This document shows positions 24,445-31,978 of a DNA stretch of 34,730 nt, one piece after another; the first letter of the stretch is position 1; each line of letters begins with the position of its first letter. Source of the stretch: Bryobacterales bacterium. GTDB taxonomy: Bacteria > Acidobacteriota > Terriglobia > Bryobacterales > UBA6623. The notes under the pieces were generated by a model that saw only the letters and a program-made list of their open reading frames with translations, was not told where the DNA came from and ran no database searches. A program made the position numbers and the translations under genes. The DNA lies in the NCBI GenBank assembly GCA_022823865.1, contig JAJEHF010000002.1, forward strand, positions 1-34,730, in the 5' to 3' direction.

Positions 24445-26238
24445 TTGCGACCAACGACACTCGCACTGGCGGCGCTGGGCATTGCAAGTCTGCTCGCCGG
24501 GGCCGAAACCAAGCCGAACATCGTGCTGATTGTCACCGACGACCAAGGCTGGTGGGATCTCGGAGTCCACGGCAATCAAGAGATCGACACCCCCCATCTC
24601 GATCGGCTGGCAGCCGAATCCGTCGAACTGACACGCTTCTACGTCCAGCCCGTCTGCGCTCCCACGCGAGCGGGCCTGATGACAGGCCGCCACTACTTGC
24701 GCACGGGCCTCTACAATACTCGCTTCGGCGGAGACACACTCCACCTCGGCGAGCAGACTCTCGCGGAGGCGCTGCGTCAGGCCGGCTATCGGACCGGGAT
24801 TTTCGGGAAGTGGCACCTGGGAGAGTACCGCCGCTTCCATCCGGACCAGCGCGGTTTCGACGAGTCGGTCTTCTTCTCGGCAGGCCATACAGAGCGCTAC
24901 TGGGAGCCGGACGCGCTGCTGAATGACGGCCGCCCTGTCAGCGTCAGAGGACACATCACCGACGTTTTGACAGACGCGGCATCGACGTTCGTTCGCGCGA
25001 ATCGAGACCAGCCTTTCTTCCTGTACCTGGCCTACAACGTGCCGCACTCGCCCCTGCTGGTGAGCGATGCCCTGCACGAGAAGTACCGTGCCAGGGGCGT
25101 CGCCAGCAACGACGCCCGCATCTACGGATTGGTCGAGCAATGCGACGCGGCGATCGGGCGCCTGCTCGCCCTCATCAACTCGTCCGGCCTGAGCCAGAAC
25201 ACGGTCGTGCTGTTCATGAGCGACAACGGGGGCGTCAGCCGCCACTACCGCGCAGGGCTGCGAGGCGGCAAGGCCTCGGTCTACGAGGGGGGCGTGCGGT
25301 CGCCATTCTTCGCTAGGTGGCCGGGGCGGTTCGAGGCGGGACGCAAGACCGGCGCCAGGGGATCCCATCTGGACCTGTTCCCGACGCTGCTCGACATCGC
25401 GGGTGGCGTGGCACCGTCGGATGTTGCGCTTGACGGCAAGAGCCTGCTGCCGCTGCTGACCGGCGAGACGGACGAGAGCCCCCACGAGCGGCTGTTTCAC
25501 ATTTGGGACCGGCACGCGCCCAGCATGGAGTCGCGCTGGGCAGTCGCCGGCCCCAGGTACAAGCTCGTAGGCAGAGAACTGTACGACCTAGAAGCGGACC
25601 CGGGCGAGCAACGCGATATCGCCGCCACCGAGCCGGAAATCGCCGCGGCACTGCGACAGGAGTTCACGGAATGGCTGGCCGACGTTACCGGCGGGAAGGC
25701 CTTCGAGCCCGTTGCGATCCCGGTGGGCAACAAGCTGGAGGACCCAATCGACCTGCTGCCGAGCTGGGCGCGCCACAAGGGGCAACACGCGAGCGTCACC
25801 CAGATGCGCCACCGGGATCCCGCACCGCCGGCGCCGCTCGGCAACCGACCGGTCGAAGAGTCCACCGTGTACACGTTCGGCGGGTACTACTGGGACACGA
25901 TCGAGGGTTGGAAGGAGCCGGGCGAGTCTGTGGCTTGGAAGATCGATGTCGCCGAGGCCGGCGAGTACGAAGTCTCCCTGGTCTACGGTTGCGACTTGGA
26001 CGACGCGGGCGGGAAATTCGCGATCAGCGTCGCCGGGAGCGAGCTACGGGGCACGGTACTGCCGACCCCGGGCCGCACGTTTTTCGAGCCCCATCGGGTC
26101 GGGACGGTGCAGCTGCCTGAAGGGGTCGCCGAGCTGAGGGTCCGCGTCATCGAGGCGCCGGGAAGTGACTTGATGGCTCTCAACCGGGTACGCATCGGAA
26201 CGAAGCGTCCGGCTTCTCCCGGAAGCCCAGGCCGGTGA
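24445..26238 (+). CDS. Sulfatase 3, Sec-exported, with C-terminal CBM-like domain
   Basis: A 597-residue secreted type I sulfatase. Signal peptide MRPTTLALAALGIASLLAGA is cut near residue 20. Metal ligands start at Asp32/Asp33 (LIVTDDQGW), and the activation motif is C71-A-P-T-R75 followed by AGLMTGRH. 'FGKWHLGEYRRFHPDQRGFDE', 'PHSPL' and 'LFMSDNGG' follow. The sulfatase part ends about residue 440. The final 150 residues (VYTFGGYYWDTIEG ... YEVSLVYGCDLDDAGG ... LNRVRIG) look like a beta-sandwich carbohydrate-binding-like module. The TTG start (24445) fits both the signal peptide and a GAGG 8 bases upstream; the frame is open far upstream but antisense to the arylsulfotransferase gene. Likely acts on a sulfated polysaccharide. 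Confidence 0.9.
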   Translation: MRPTTLALAALGIASLLAGAETKPNIVLIVTDDQGWWDLGVHGNQEIDTPHLDRLAAESVELTRFYVQPVCAPTRAGLMTGRHYLRTGLYNTRFGGDTLHLGEQTLAEALRQAGYRTGIFGKWHLGEYRRFHPDQRGFDESVFFSAGHTERYWEPDALLNDGRPVSVRGHITDVLTDAASTFVRANRDQPFFLYLAYNVPHSPLLVSDALHEKYRARGVASNDARIYGLVEQCDAAIGRLLALINSSGLSQNTVVLFMSDNGGVSRHYRAGLRGGKASVYEGGVRSPFFARWPGRFEAGRKTGARGSHLDLFPTLLDIAGGVAPSDVALDGKSLLPLLTGETDESPHERLFHIWDRHAPSMESRWAVAGPRYKLVGRELYDLEADPGEQRDIAATEPEIAAALRQEFTEWLADVTGGKAFEPVAIPVGNKLEDPIDLLPSWARHKGQHASVTQMRHRDPAPPAPLGNRPVEESTVYTFGGYYWDTIEGWKEPGESVAWKIDVAEAGEYEVSLVYGCDLDDAGGKFAISVAGSELRGTVLPTPGRTFFEPHRVGTVQLPEGVAELRVRVIEAPGSDLMALNRVRIGTKRPASPGSPGR

Positions 26239-26266
26239 AGAGCTCGGCGACGAGCGCACTCGCACA

Positions 26267-26280
26267 GTCGGGCGCCCGAC
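26267..26280. other. 14-bp perfect palindrome between convergent sulfatase genes
   Basis: GTCGGGCGCCCGAC lies in the 94-bp gap between the 3' ends of sulfatases 3 and 4. It could belong to a shared terminator, but it has no loop and no T-run, so the role is unclear. Confidence 0.3.
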
Positions 26281-26332
26281 GCGGCGTCCAGACGCGGCTC
26301 TCTGGGAGCGCCACTGCCTGCCGCCGGACAGG

Positions 26333-28171
26333 TCACTTCCGGCCGTCTATACAAGAGGAGTCGGTTGGCGGGCACAGCGACGAGGAATCCGTTCCTCGAG
26401 CCTTGGCGAGCAAGCGCTCGACTTCCACGTAGTAGGCTCCGGCCAACAGCTCACCGGCCTCGTCGAGAAACCAGCTTTGGAGCTGCTTCTCGCCCGGCTC
26501 CAACTCAGTCTCGAAGACCACTTCCTGATCGTCCGGCCTGACTCGCTGCCGCAACTCCACATCGCCGATGCGCAGCCTGGCCCGGGTAATCGGCAACGCC
26601 TTCCCAGCCATCAGGTCCCCGTATTCGCCCTTGAGCGGCGCTGCCGGGTCGTTCAAGGCCAGGCCCGACTCCTTCGGCCAGCGACGCAGGGAGAACCGAT
26701 AGCGGCCCGCCTGCTCCACTCGGATGCTCCACGGCCCCGACAGGGCTTGGCCGCCTCGCACGCAGCCCGGATTGTCGCAGTAGACCCCGTTCCAATCCGA
26801 GGCGCTCAAGCGTGCGGGATTCTCAGCGCGCCCGCCAACGACGATTGGTTGATACGCCTCGGCTGCCGGCATTAGCTCGTCCCACCATTGGTCGTAGTGG
26901 GCCCGCATCTTGGCGGCCGTGTCGGAAAACTCCTCGCCGACGTCCTTGGCCTGTCCCGGATCCTTGCCAACGTCATACAGCTCTTTCCCGTTGACCAAGC
27001 GCCACTTGTTCCACATCACCGCGGCATCGCGATGCTTCTCAAAGACTCCTCCGTACTGCGTGACCAACATTCGGTCGCTCAGATCCTGCGCTTCTCCCCG
27101 CAGCAGCGGCGCTAGGCTGACCCCGTCGAAAGCGGCTTCAGGCGGAACCGCTACGCCGGTGAGGTCGAGCAGCGTCGGCAGCACGTCCTGCACGTGCGTC
27201 AGGGCATCTACGTCACGCGGTGCCCCGATATCGCCCGCCGGCCAGCGCAAGAAGAGCGGCACGCGGTGGCCGCCTTCGTAGAGAGACCGCTTCTTGCCGC
27301 GCATGCCCGCATTGAAGACGGTCTCGCCCTGCGCCGTCCCGTTGTCGCCAAGGAAGACGAAGATCGTGTCGTCGGCGATCTCCAACTCGTCGAGAAGCGC
27401 GGTCAGTCGCCCCATGCTCTCGTCAATCGAGGCGATCATCCCGAAGAATTTCGCGATGCGAGATTCGACTTTCCCCAGATACGGGTCGATGTACTTCTGC
27501 GGCACCCAGAGCGGGACGTGCGGAGCGTTAGTGGGCAAGTAGACCAAGAACGGTTTCTCGTCGCGCGCCTGACGTCGAATCCAGGCCATCGCCTCTTCGA
27601 ACCAAACGTCCGTGCAGTAGCCCGTGTACTGCTCGATGCGGCCGTTGTGGCGATAGTGATCGTTGAAGTAGTCGTTGCCGAAATAGTCGGCTAAAGACGT
27701 AATTCCCCAGGCACCGTGGTGCACGGTCTCCTGAAACCCACGGTCTTGCGGCCGAAACGGGTAGTTGTCGCCTAAGTGCCACTTGCCGAAGTGCCCGGTC
27801 GCGTAGCCGGCACTGCCGAAGACTTGCGCCATTGTGGGCAGTTCCTCCCGGATCAGTGACCGCCCCATGCACACGAACGAAGCGCCGTTGTCGATCGCAT
27901 CCCGCCCGGTCAGCAGCTGGCCGCGGCTGGGGGTGCACATGGGCGCAACGTGGAAGTCGGTGAAGCGAACGCTCTGCGAGTGGAGCTTGTCCATGCTCGG
28001 CGTTCTGAGCACAGGATTTCCGTGGGCAGAGAGGTCGCCATAGCCCTGATCGTCGGTCATGACGACGATGACATTCGGCTGTTGCGCGGACGCAGAGAAT
28101 GCCATCGAGGACACCAGAACTGCGAACGCGCTGAGCGAGCGGACGATGCGAGCGCGCACTGAATGCAACAT
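26333..28171 (-). CDS. Sulfatase 4, Sec-exported, with C-terminal beta-sandwich domain
   Basis: A 612-residue secreted type I sulfatase. The basic N-terminus and hydrophobic core lead to SASA-QQ, with cleavage after about residue 29. 'NVIVVMTDDQGYGDL' has Asp40/Asp41, and the activation motif is C79-T-P-S-R83 followed by GQLLTGRDA. 'FGKWHLGDNYPFRPQDRGF', 'NAPHVPLWVP' and 'FLGDNGTAQG' complete the core. Beyond about residue 460 a beta-rich module (ARLSASDWNGVYCDNPGCV ... GPWSIRVEQAGRYRFSLRRW) resembles the tail of sulfatase 3 in layout, ending with a helix. ATG 28171 was chosen because the signal peptide begins there and AAGGGG lies upstream; TAGGGT at 28196-28191 may be its -10 box. It converges on sulfatase 3. 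Confidence 0.9.
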   Translation of the reverse strand: MLHSVRARIVRSLSAFAVLVSSMAFSASAQQPNVIVVMTDDQGYGDLSAHGNPVLRTPSMDKLHSQSVRFTDFHVAPMCTPSRGQLLTGRDAIDNGASFVCMGRSLIREELPTMAQVFGSAGYATGHFGKWHLGDNYPFRPQDRGFQETVHHGAWGITSLADYFGNDYFNDHYRHNGRIEQYTGYCTDVWFEEAMAWIRRQARDEKPFLVYLPTNAPHVPLWVPQKYIDPYLGKVESRIAKFFGMIASIDESMGRLTALLDELEIADDTIFVFLGDNGTAQGETVFNAGMRGKKRSLYEGGHRVPLFLRWPAGDIGAPRDVDALTHVQDVLPTLLDLTGVAVPPEAAFDGVSLAPLLRGEAQDLSDRMLVTQYGGVFEKHRDAAVMWNKWRLVNGKELYDVGKDPGQAKDVGEEFSDTAAKMRAHYDQWWDELMPAAEAYQPIVVGGRAENPARLSASDWNGVYCDNPGCVRGGQALSGPWSIRVEQAGRYRFSLRRWPKESGLALNDPAAPLKGEYGDLMAGKALPITRARLRIGDVELRQRVRPDDQEVVFETELEPGEKQLQSWFLDEAGELLAGAYYVEVERLLAKARGTDSSSLCPPTDSSCIDGRK

Positions 28172-28280
28172 TGATCGAATCCCCTTACTGCCCAACCCTA
28201 CCAAGAGCTGAGCTTTCCTGTTTCTGGCTGGGCCCCGGCTCCCGCGGAGCGATCGGCCGCGGGAAGAATGCGCCGCAGTC

Positions 28281-29650
28281 CTATCGGCGCTCCGGAACAG
28301 GCTCGAAGTCGTCGACTCCCATGCGGTCCCGCAACCTGGGAAGGTCTCCCGGCTCAGCGATGAGTGGTCGCGCCGTCTGGGAGTCGCCCGCTAGCCTCTG
28401 GTTGGCGGCGATCTCCGAGGCGTGCTCTTCCAATAGCGTGCGCAGCTCCTCGACGAGCTCGGGGCGTGCAGCAGCCAGGTCGGTCGTCTCGCCGACGTCC
28501 GCCTCTAAGTCGTACAACTCGAAACCGCCAGAGGCTCCGAGGACGAGCTTCCAATCCCCGCGGCGAACGGCTTCTTCCTCGTAGAACAGCAATTCGTGCG
28601 GCGAACGTGCGTTCGGCTTGCCGAGCAAGACTTCCAGCGCATTCTTGCCGTCTATCGGGAGGGGCGGCAGACTCGCGCCGACCAGGGCCGCCAGCGAGGG
28701 CAAGATATCGACAGCCGTGACGATCTCGTCCGTCGCCCCTCCCGCCGGGATCGTACCTGGCCACCAAGAGATTGTCGGCACGCGCATGTGGCCCTCGTAC
28801 TTGGGACCTCCCTTGCCGCCGCGCAGCGGTCCCATGCTCATGCCGGTAGCGCCGCCATTGTCCGATGTGAAGATGACCAAGGTCCTTTCTGCGAGGTCGA
28901 GCGCGCGCAGCGCGTCGAGAACGCGCCCTACGCTGTCATCGACTTCCTCCACGACGGCCCGATTCACGTCTCCGTTCGCCCGGTCCGCGATCTCGGGGCG
29001 TGCGTATCGCGGCCGGTGCACGTAGGGGTGAGGCAAATAGAGGAAGAACGGCTCGTCCTTGCGCTCCTCGATGAACTCAATGGCTGCATCGGTGACTACC
29101 TCGCAAAGCAGCGCTTGATCCGCGCCGTCAGCCACGTATGCGACCACCCGGTCGTCCCGGATGACCGGCAACGGAGTGTAGGGTTCCTTGGTGTGCCGAT
29201 GGCCCCGCAGGTTCCCCGGCCACATGTCGTTCGAATAGGGGATTCCGAAGTACTCGTCGAACCCGTGCTCCAGCGGCAAGTGCTGCGGCTGGTCGCCCAA
29301 GTGCCACTTGCCGAAGACGCCGGTGGCGTAACCGGCTGCCTGCATGACCTCCGCGAGCGTGGTCTCGTCTGGGTGGAGGCCGCGACGCTCGCCCGGAAAC
29401 AACACATCGCCGTCCATGCCGATGCGATGCGCGTACGTCCCGGTCATCAACGCCGCGCGCGACGGCGTGCAGTTGGTGTTCGAAACGTAGAACTGGCGCA
29501 GCGCCAGGCCTTCCGCGGCCATCCGATCAAGATGGGGAGTCTTGTTGGCGGTCGAGCCGAACGCGCCGATGTCGCCGTAGCCGAGGTCGTCGATGAAGAT
29601 GAAGACGATGTTGGGCCTAGCTCCATCGCTGCTCTCAATTTCGGCCCTAG
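28281..29650 (-). pseudogene. Sulfatase 5, catalytic body, cut from its signal peptide by an IS1634-type element
   Basis: This frame carries a full type I sulfatase core: 'NIVFIFIDDLGYGDIGAFG', activation motif C-T-P-S-R followed by AALMTGTY, 'FGKWHLGDQPQHLPLEHGFDE', 'LPHPYVHRP', 'IFTSDNGGATG'. It lacks an export signal because the insertion element begins at 29651. An ATG inside the element (29679-29681) could start a cytoplasmic version with ten foreign residues. The missing 5' end lies at 31808-31881. Joining the two at the shared CTAG gives one uninterrupted frame of 479 residues. The original product was a lipoprotein sulfatase; the present gene is broken or at least mislocalised. Confidence 0.9.
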
Positions 29651-29709
29651 CCCATGTTTGACATTGGGGTTTGTAAGTCATTGATTTTACAGGGCCGCGA
29701 TCTGGCGTT

Positions 29710-29718
29710 GTTACCTAG
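29710..29718 (+). repeat. GTTACCTAG motif, left subterminal copy
   Basis: A copy of the 9-base motif also found three times at the right end of the same element (31637-31716). It lies 60 bases inside the left terminus and has the same orientation as the right-hand copies on the plus strand. Confidence 0.5.
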
Positions 29719-29807
29719 ACCCCCATTTTTCCCTGTTGTGGCACCGGGATTCGACGGGTTGACAACCACCGCTTCAGGCATGGTTTCGACCTCTCCTCAC
29801 CCGCGCT

Positions 29808-31631
29808 TCAGTGGATCTCTCTGTCGCCGCTTTCCGGCGCTGGCGGCACTTCCAACGGCACGCCCAGCGCCTGCAGCACTTGGTACGCCTCGCTGCCTTG
29901 CTCGCCGTTGACGCACACCCCCGCCTTGCGCCGGCCGCCCGGCAACTCGAACTCCACCAAGCTGACCGTCTCCAGCGCGTCCCAGGCCGCCCGCGTGCTG
30001 AGCAAGTCCAGACCGGCCGCCGTCAGCTTGCGCTGCACGACCCGGTCGATGGCCAGCGCCAGCGCCGCCACCAGCACGTGCGCCTGCACGCGCTCGGGCG
30101 TGCGATGCCAGACCGGCCGCAACTCCAGCACGTCCTTCAGCGAGCGGAAGGCCGCTTCCACCCGCCACAGCTCCTGGTAGGCCCGCACCGCCTCCACCGC
30201 GCTGAGACCCGTCTCCTCGGTCTCCAGCAGCCAGTGCCCCTCGCGCCGCCGCTCGGCCGCGCAGTTGGCGTTCTCCCAGTACTGCAGCTGTCCCTGCGCG
30301 TCCAGCCGCCAGTCGTAGTAGCGCTGCCCGTTGTCGCGCGCCAAGATCCGCCCGGCCGCGTCCCCGATCAGCGCCGCCGCGTCCGGCAACTCGCTCGGCC
30401 CGGCGGCCGCTGCAGTGCCTGTCGCCGATTCCTCGCGCGCCTGTTCGCGTGCCCGTTCGGCCCGCTTGGCGAACTCGCCTTGCGCCACCCGCTCGGCCAG
30501 CCGCTGCAGCTTCTGCCGCACCTTCTCCTGCTGCGCCTCGCGCAGCTTGCGCTCGTGCCGCTCGCGCTCCGGCGAATGCACCACCAGGCGCCGCACTGAC
30601 TCCCCCTCGCACGTCACCTCTTGCACCCGCGAGCCGTTCTCCTTGGCCTGCCCGGCGGCGTCTTCGCAGGCCTGCCAGGCCCCCTCCTGCAGCCGTGCCA
30701 AGGCCTCCTCCATGCGCGGGCTGCGCCGCCCCTGCGCGGCCATCAGGTAGCCCAGCCCCTCGTCCTGCAGCGCGGCCAGGCTGGCGGCGGACTTCATGCC
30801 CCGGTCGCCCACGAACACGAACCGCCCCAAGCCGAAGCGCTGGCGCAGGTCCGCGGCCACCGCCTGCACCGTGGTCGAGTCCCGCCGGTTGCCCTCCAGC
30901 ACCGTGTGCGAGACCGGCAGCCCGTCCACCATGGCCACCCCCAGCAGCACCTGCGGCGCATCCGGGCGATGATCCCGCGAGAAACCCCGCCGCGCCAGCC
31001 CGCCCGGGCCGAGCCCCTCGAAGTAGGTGCTGGTGAGGTCGTACAAGACCAAGTCGCAGTTGGGCTGGAACAGGTTCCGGAAGCGCTCGAAGAGCTGCTC
31101 CTCGAGGCGCTGCTTGAGCGGCAGCAAGGCGTCCAGGGTGCGGTACCAGCGCTGCAACTGGAAGGCCTGCACGCGCACGCGGGGATTCTTCGACTGGCGG
31201 CGTTCGTCGTCGCAGCGATAGGCGGGCACGAAGCGGCGCCCGCGCGAGTCGCAGGCGAAGTGGGTGCGCAGCCAGTCGGCCAGGCGGTGTTCGGAGGCCG
31301 GGGCCGAGAGCCGGTTGGCCACCAGCACGAGGACGCGGTCCGAATGTGGCCCGAGCAGGGAGTCGAGGCCGAGTTGGCGCCACAGGGTGCGCACGGCGAG
31401 GAAGGTGCCGCAGCGCCACGAGCGCAGCGGCAGGGGCTGGGCGGCTTGGGCGGGCTTGTGGCCGCGCAGCAGTTCGAAGAGGCGGTCGAGGACGGGCTCG
31501 AGCTGGTCGGTGCGGCCGAGAGTGGCGATGATGCGGCGCGAGGAGCGGCCGTTTTTCCAGACCGATTCGCAGAGGCGGACATATTCGTAGGTGCGACCGC
31601 GGGCGGTGGACTTGGAGGTCATAAGGAACAT
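29808..31631 (-). CDS. IS1634-type DDE transposase
   Basis: A 607-residue transposase with an intact frame from ATG 31631 to the stop at 29808-29810. It opens 'TYEYVRLCESVWKNGRSSRRIIATLGR', typical of IS1634/IS1549-like enzymes. The DDE residues are likely Asp198 (LVLYDLTSTYFEG), Asp276 (FVFVGDRGM) and a Glu near 485 (ELWRVEAAFRSLK). A long Arg/Glu/Gln-rich helical insertion (about 330-420) lies between the second and third. ATG at 31622 is an alternative start. CTAGGTAAC sits 5 bases before ATG 31631 and could be an operator. The gene is oriented with the sulfatase it interrupts, so its transcript may read into the sulfatase body. Confidence 0.93.
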   Translation of the reverse strand: MFLMTSKSTARGRTYEYVRLCESVWKNGRSSRRIIATLGRTDQLEPVLDRLFELLRGHKPAQAAQPLPLRSWRCGTFLAVRTLWRQLGLDSLLGPHSDRVLVLVANRLSAPASEHRLADWLRTHFACDSRGRRFVPAYRCDDERRQSKNPRVRVQAFQLQRWYRTLDALLPLKQRLEEQLFERFRNLFQPNCDLVLYDLTSTYFEGLGPGGLARRGFSRDHRPDAPQVLLGVAMVDGLPVSHTVLEGNRRDSTTVQAVAADLRQRFGLGRFVFVGDRGMKSAASLAALQDEGLGYLMAAQGRRSPRMEEALARLQEGAWQACEDAAGQAKENGSRVQEVTCEGESVRRLVVHSPERERHERKLREAQQEKVRQKLQRLAERVAQGEFAKRAERAREQAREESATGTAAAAGPSELPDAAALIGDAAGRILARDNGQRYYDWRLDAQGQLQYWENANCAAERRREGHWLLETEETGLSAVEAVRAYQELWRVEAAFRSLKDVLELRPVWHRTPERVQAHVLVAALALAIDRVVQRKLTAAGLDLLSTRAAWDALETVSLVEFELPGGRRKAGVCVNGEQGSEAYQVLQALGVPLEVPPAPESGDREIH

Positions 31632-31636
31632 GAACT

Positions 31637-31716
31637 GTTACCTAGACAATAGTAGCACAAATCCACAATGTAGGCAAGCGTAACCTAGGAATCAGTGAAA
31701 ATATGTTGTTACCTAG
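31637..31716. repeat. Three spaced GTTACCTAG-type motifs at the right end of the IS1634-type element
   Basis: Copies at 31637-31645, 31680-31688 (GTAACCTAG) and 31708-31716, with the last two followed by G. They lie between the transposase start and the right terminus, so they may be transposase-binding or autoregulatory sites. A fourth copy is at 29710. Confidence 0.55.
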
Positions 31717-31807
31717 GAATTCTGAGCCGGTCCGATGAAATCCCTGTATTTACAAGGGCTTTCAAGAGGTTGCAGCCCCGAATCGCCCAAAAAATGTCAA
31801 ACATGCG

Positions 31808-31881
31808 CTAGGGTCCGCGCCACACGCGGCGAGGAGCAGGAGGGCAAGAACTGAAGCGTAGAGAACAGCGGCGAGTCGCAT
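31808..31881 (-). pseudogene. Sulfatase 5, separated 5' end encoding a lipoprotein signal peptide
   Basis: ATG at 31881 begins a 24-residue stretch, M-R-L-A-A-V followed by a leucine-rich core and lipobox LAAC with Cys20, then GADP, reaching CTAG at the element's right edge. It is a textbook lipoprotein signal with no protein attached. It joins the sulfatase body across the element in frame (74 + 1366 bases = 480 codons including stop). TATCAT 8 bases upstream could be a -10 box for a leaderless message. Confidence 0.88.
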
Positions 31882-31889
31882 TCGCTTGG

Positions 31890-31895
31890 ATGATA
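31890..31895 (-). promoter_or_regulatory. Putative -10 box of the interrupted sulfatase 5
   Basis: TATCAT on the minus strand, 8 bases before ATG 31881. It would place transcription start at or near the start codon. Confidence 0.35.
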
Positions 31896-31978
31896 CGACG
31901 ACTGCCAGCTGCTTCCCTACCGAACCAGGCCCACTATTCCTCGGAAGCACCAAGGCCGACATGCGCGGCATGGCCCAC

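Larger units (their letters stand above)
29651..31807 (-). mobile_element. Intact IS1634-type insertion sequence, CTAG target duplication
   Basis: Terminal inverted repeats are visible: left end CCCATGTTTGACATT (29651-29665) and right end, read inward, CGCATGTTTGACATT (31807-31793), 14 of 15 matching. CTAG flanks both sides (29647-29650 and 31808-31811). The element is 2157 bp with one complete transposase gene on the minus strand. Excising it with one CTAG restores the sulfatase 5 frame, which proves the ends better than homology could. Subterminal GTTACCTAG motifs lie inside both ends. IS1634 members are recalled as making 5-6 bp duplications, so 4 bp is slightly odd. Confidence 0.9.

Noticed and set aside
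28596..31652. Long plus-strand frames opposite sulfatase 5 and the IS1634-type transposase
   Set aside because: Shadows of the minus-strand genes; no domain, no start signals.
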